This document shows positions 61,407 through 64,000 of a DNA stretch of 64,000 nucleotides, in pieces. The notes below the pieces were generated by a model. That model ran no database searches. It was not told where the DNA came from and saw only the letters and a list, made by a program, of their open reading frames with translations. Made by a program: the position numbers and the translations under genes. The stretch is from CBDAPI01 sp964565865 (GTDB lineage Bacteria > Acidobacteriota > UBA6911 > RPQK01 > CBDAPI01): positions 18,334-82,333 of the forward strand of contig CAZMGM010000006.1 in assembly GCA_964565865.1 (NCBI GenBank). The letters are read 5' to 3'. Within the stretch, counting starts at the first letter, position 1. Each line of letters begins with the position of its first letter.

Positions 61407-61731
61407 GGTTTGCGACGCCATCGAAGGGAAAAAGGGGGAGGAAATCCTAATCCTTGACATTAGACAGGTTTCCTCCTTTACGGATTTTTTCATCCTCTGC
61501 CACGGCAGCAACCGGAAGCAGATTCAAGCGATTTCAAGTGCGGTGCGTGAGATTCTTGAACAAGAGTCTCGACCGGCTCACGTGGAGGGATACGAACGAG
61601 CTGACTGGGTTCTGATGGACTATCTGGATTTCGTGGTCCACATCTTCTCGGAGCCAACCCGCCGCTTTTACAACCTAGAGAAGCTCTGGAGTGACGGAAT
61701 TAAAGTCAAGCCGCAGGTTTTGCCTGCCTGA
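61378..61731 (+). CDS. rsfS: Ribosomal silencing factor RsfS
   Basis: 117 aa, Iojap/DUF143 family protein that blocks 30S-50S joining under starvation. LDIRQVSSFTDFFILCHGSN, EGYERADWVLMDYLDFVVH and EPTRRFYNLEKLWSDG are complete. Starts 29 bp inside nadD; its order after nadD is the classical one. Confidence 0.93.
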   Translation: MSKLTRKLAKVCDAIEGKKGEEILILDIRQVSSFTDFFILCHGSNRKQIQAISSAVREILEQESRPAHVEGYERADWVLMDYLDFVVHIFSEPTRRFYNLEKLWSDGIKVKPQVLPA

Positions 61732-61806
61732 CGTTACTATTCGGGGGTGCAATGGCAATGGCTCTTCCCCGAACCTATCTGGACAAATCAAGGAGAGTAA
61801 CTCAGA

Positions 61807-62280
61807 GTGCAGCTTAAGTTTGTTTGGATAGGAACGACGAAGAGCCCTTCCTGCCGGCATCTCGAGACGGACTATCTTTCCCGAATTAAAAAGTATTGCC
61901 CTGCGGAAATTGTCACCGTCCGCGAAGGGAAGAAGACGGATCCACGCCAGGCAGAACGCCAGCTAAAACTGGAGGCCAACCGCGTAAAGAAGTCCCTGGA
62001 CGGAGTCTCTTTTGTGGCCTGTCTGGATGAAAAGGGCCGGCATCGGTCCAGCCGCGAACTCTCGAGCTGGCTGAACGGACTGGGAGGACGGGGGCACCGC
62101 GAGGTGGCCTTCGTAGTGGGGGGGCACTTTGGACTGCCCTCCCCTATCCGGATACTTGCTGACGAGGTCCTTTCATTGGGTAGGATGACACTTCCCCACG
62201 AACTGGCCCGGGTCGTGCTATTAGAACAGGTGTTCCGGGCATTCTGCATCTTCAAGCACGTCCCTTATCATCGGGGCTGA
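61807..62280 (+). CDS. rlmH: 23S rRNA m3-pseudouridine1915 methyltransferase
   Basis: SPOUT methyltransferase, 157 aa. SAM-site residues are in FVVGGHFGLPSPIR and the C-terminal RMTLPHELARVVLLEQVFRA then PYHRG. GTG start at 61807. The GGHFG segment (family GGxxG) is intact. Last intact gene of the operon, followed at once by the comF remnant. Confidence 0.94.
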   Translation: MQLKFVWIGTTKSPSCRHLETDYLSRIKKYCPAEIVTVREGKKTDPRQAERQLKLEANRVKKSLDGVSFVACLDEKGRHRSSRELSSWLNGLGGRGHREVAFVVGGHFGLPSPIRILADEVLSLGRMTLPHELARVVLLEQVFRAFCIFKHVPYHRG

Positions 62281-62282
62281 AG

Positions 62283-62800
62283 AAGTCCCACATTTTATGT
62301 TCCAGGTGCCACCCTGGCGCGTTGCTTCACTGCTATAACTATCGTTCGGAGAGGGCCCTGGTCGGGCCTTTCTCGGAGAGCCTCTGCGAATGTCTGGAAA
62401 AGCACTTCGGCGACCTCGAGTTCGACTGTCTGGTCCCAGTTCCTTCTCATCCCGGCAGGATCCATCCCCGAGGGTTCGATGCCATAGGTCTGATTTCCAG
62501 GCGCCTTTCGAGGAAGCGCCAAGTTCCGATTTCGAATGCCTTGCGAGGGTTTGGTCCACCTGGCCGCAGTTTGATTTGAGCCGGCGGGCCAGGGCCCGTA
62601 ACCTGAAGAGTTCTTTCAGATGAACAGCGGGAACAAGTTGCCGGCCGGAAACCTCCTGGTTATTGATGATATCCGTACCACGGGGACCACGATTTCCGAG
62701 GTGGCTTCCGTGATAGCGGCTCAGGGGGGCGAAACGTGTTGGCTCTTACGGTAGCGCGGACGTCACTTTTGGGGACTCGGGGTTCTGGTTGAAGATTGGT
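62283..62800 (+). pseudogene. ComF-like phosphoribosyltransferase remnant
   Basis: Multiple frame-broken pieces of ComF, in order: a CSRC zinc-ribbon piece (62298-62309), YRSERALVGPF and DLEFDCLVPVPSHPGR then IHPRGFDAIGLISRRLS (62342-62514, same frame), DLSRRARARNLKSSF in a second frame (62572-62620), the PRTase motif VIDDIRTTGTTISE (62661-62702) and VLALTVAR (62740-62763) shifted again after a G6 run. ComF proteins act in competence-related DNA uptake. At least two frameshifts, so it is not translatable as a whole. Confidence 0.75.
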
Positions 62801-62900
62801 GGTTGAGGGTGAATCCGAGCCCCTGGTGGGAATCGGGGGGAAGGACGGAACCGGTCTAAGCCCTTTTCCCTCCCAGGTGTCCCCGTGGCCGGCTCTGATC

Positions 62901-62912
62901 ATTCCATGGAAT
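62901..62912. other. 12-bp palindrome
   Basis: ATTCCATGGAAT is a perfect palindrome in the unassigned region after the comF remnant. No gene context. Confidence 0.3.
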
Positions 62913-62966
62913 GGGGAACCCGAAACCGTCGCGAGTGGAGTCAGCACCGAGGCAGCCCGGTGGACC

Positions 62967-62984
62967 TTGACCACGGGCTGCTAG
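62967..62984 (+). repeat. Dispersed CCACGG/CTAG-end repeat, copy 8
   Basis: TTGACCACGGGCTGCTAG; it pairs with upstream GCAGCCCGGTGG (62952-62963) to make a strong hairpin. Terminal CTAG contains the TAG stop of the gene at 62981. Confidence 0.6.
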
Positions 62985-63736
62985 TCAATCCCCGAAGGAA
63001 TCACCAGTTCCACGCTCGGGAGGGGGGGAGGTAGCTCAGGCAAGTGGCCGGAATAGAAGTCGCGCATGCAATTGTGCAGTCCCTTGATCTCGCTTTGTCT
63101 GTGCTGACACTGCTTCCGAATCATCTGGTAGAAAAGTCCCATATAGACCATGAAAGTCTGTGCGAAGTCCGTCTCGTCAAATTGGGCAAAAGGGTATTGA
63201 AATTCGAGGAAGTTCTCGGAGTCGCGGACAGCAAAGTAGTTGTCGAGCATCTCTTCCAGAGATCCGGAAAAGTCCATGGCCCGGAAGGGAATCCGCTTTC
63301 CCACCATGGGCTTGGCTTTTCTCAGCATATTGAGCATCAGGCTTCGGTGCCCTTTCCAGAGTCTCTTGAATGCGAATCGTTCCGGCCTTCCCCAGATCTG
63401 AAAGCCGACCGAGAAGAGGCAACTCATCTGGGGTTGAATCGTGAACCTGAAATGGACACCCGCTGCGTCGCCGCCATCGCGGTACGGGTTCGACTCGAGG
63501 CGCCGCTTGAAGTAGGCAGAGTCAGGGAAAAACTCCATGGTCACGGAGCTTCCGATAATGTAACGGAACTGGTTGTGGTTTCCGAAATCAGGATCGTAGA
63601 CCTCGGACGGCTCGATCACGACTGTCTCAAACAAATCCCAGAGGATGTCATAGAGTTCGTGCTCGGGGCTGTTGATCGCCTCGTAAAACTCTTCCTGGGA
63701 TGCATTCCTGAGCAGCTCGTAGTAGTGCCGATCCAT
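62981..63736 (-). CDS. Uncharacterised 251-aa protein
   Basis: No named family recognised. Soluble, aromatic-rich protein with segments HYYELLRNASQEEFYEAINS, RYIIGSSVTMEFFPDSAYF, FRFTIQPQMSCLFSVGFQIW and QTFMVYMGLFYQMIRKQCQH. No membrane helix or signal peptide. The start is the ATG at 63736; a TTG six bases earlier also fits. Transcribed away from the CNNM gene; stop codon lies in a dispersed repeat. Codon use is ordinary. Confidence 0.55.
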   Translation of the reverse strand: MDRHYYELLRNASQEEFYEAINSPEHELYDILWDLFETVVIEPSEVYDPDFGNHNQFRYIIGSSVTMEFFPDSAYFKRRLESNPYRDGGDAAGVHFRFTIQPQMSCLFSVGFQIWGRPERFAFKRLWKGHRSLMLNMLRKAKPMVGKRIPFRAMDFSGSLEEMLDNYFAVRDSENFLEFQYPFAQFDETDFAQTFMVYMGLFYQMIRKQCQHRQSEIKGLHNCMRDFYSGHLPELPPPLPSVELVIPSGID

Positions 63737-63768
63737 GCGCAACCTGAGTCGATAGGTATTCTACACTG

Positions 63769-63837
63769 CTGGCAGCCCGTGGTGGAAACCCCACGGGTCG
63801 AGGCACGCGCAACCGGAAGTGCGCCAGGGTGCAGGCA
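63769..63837 (-). repeat. Dispersed CCACGG/CTAG-end repeat, copy 9
   Basis: Minus orientation. The core CTGGCAGCCCGTGG is followed by an internal phrase TGCGCCAGGG (63820-63830) also present in the atp element, so this copy is longer than the core. CCCGTGG/CCACGGG can form a hairpin. Confidence 0.55.
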
Positions 63838-63856
63838 CTCACTGTATAGTCTCCCG

Positions 63857-64000
63857 ATGGACGTGATCTATCAATTGAGCTTTATCTGCAGCGCTGTCTT
63901 TCTTGTTCTTCTCAACGGTTTTTTCGTCAACGCCGAATTCGCGATCGTCAAGGTTCGGGAAACCAGGATCCAGGAACTCATCCGAAAAGGAAACAAGCGC
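63857..64000 (+). CDS. CNNM/HlyC-CorC type membrane protein, 3'-truncated by window
   Basis: First 48 codons of a DUF21 (CNNM) transporter: IYQLSFICSAVFLVLLNGFF then VNAEFAIVKVRETRIQELI, a first membrane helix and the conserved NAEFAIVKVRxxRI motif. These proteins move Mg2+ or Na+ across the inner membrane and usually carry CBS and CorC domains downstream, which lie outside this window. Confidence 0.85.
   Translation, partial: MDVIYQLSFICSAVFLVLLNGFFVNAEFAIVKVRETRIQELIRKGNKR

Noticed and set aside
1..64000. CRISPR array, intact insertion sequence, integrase or prophage
   Set aside because: No regularly spaced repeats of 25-40 bp and no transposase, integrase or phage structural frame found.

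Overview
The window reads as a piece of a free-living, GC-rich bacterial chromosome, most plausibly an Acidobacteriota. This is an inference from gene content and order, with moderate confidence: an atp cluster with two b-type stators and no atpB/atpE, DUF1080 and DUF1343 proteins, a GH127-like hydrolase, and an IlvD/Edd sugar-acid dehydratase. There are no phage genes, no intact insertion sequences and no CRISPR array. Genes are dense and mostly housekeeping, but the gaps between them are unusual: they hold short dispersed palindromic repeats, low-complexity filler and three gene corpses.

Layout. 0-8 kb: carbohydrate/accessory genes (GH127-like hydrolase, D-2-hydroxyacid dehydrogenase, small membrane protein, SMP-30 lactonase, sugar porter, LLM flavin oxidoreductase). 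8.4-12.1 kb: tRNA-Leu(CAA), a threonine dehydratase remnant, an MsbA-like ABC exporter, a TIGR01777 epimerase and tRNA-Gln(CTG). 12.2-18.5 kb (minus strand): ATP synthase genes in transcription order b', b, delta, alpha, gamma, beta, epsilon. The alpha-gamma gap is filled exactly by a 282-bp element with terminal inverted repeats. 18.7-24.5 kb: unknown proteins, queG, an acyl-CoA thioesterase and an M28 peptidase with a PDZ domain. 24.9-31.9 kb: a full phosphate locus (porin, pstS, phoU, pstC, pstA, pstB1, pstB2). 32.3-42.0 kb: fmdB-like gene, purD-purE, acpS, pgeF, mtaB, rlmN, MBL hydrolase, purB and an M20 peptidase. 42.1-50.7 kb: pyruvate kinase remnant, HD protein, acsA with a strong terminator, bacilliredoxin, acyl-CoA dehydrogenase, a P-loop/dCMP deaminase fusion, DUF1080 protein and queA. 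50.8-58.5 kb: Fsr-like MFS exporter, IlvD/Edd dehydratase, PPi-type phosphofructokinase, TPR protein, NamZ-like DUF1343 protein and M32 carboxypeptidase. 58.6-64 kb: rplU-rpmA-obg-nadD-rsfS-rlmH operon followed by a frameshifted comF remnant, an unknown gene and the start of a CNNM/CorC-type membrane protein.

The best candidate for a poorly described system is the phosphate locus. PhoU carries a C-terminal domain that looks like a low-molecular-weight phosphatase/ArsC fold in which both the catalytic Cys and Arg are replaced. The two tandem PstB ATPases have complementary defects: PstB1 lacks the Q-loop Gln and the H-loop His but keeps LSGGQ, while PstB2 keeps those residues but has LSLEQ. 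A PstB1-PstB2 heterodimer would therefore have one canonical and one degenerate ATP site, as in asymmetric ABC exporters but in an importer. Second in interest is a MITE/REP-like family whose ends carry CTAG and fall on stop codons, including within the atp operon. Third is the P-loop kinase/deoxycytidylate deaminase fusion, which resembles the domain layout of AvcD/DcdV anti-phage deaminases.

Central carbon metabolism also shows a pattern: pyruvate kinase is a corpse here and phosphofructokinase has the Asp/Lys pair of the pyrophosphate-dependent type, which suggests a PPi-linked glycolysis if no other copies exist in the genome.
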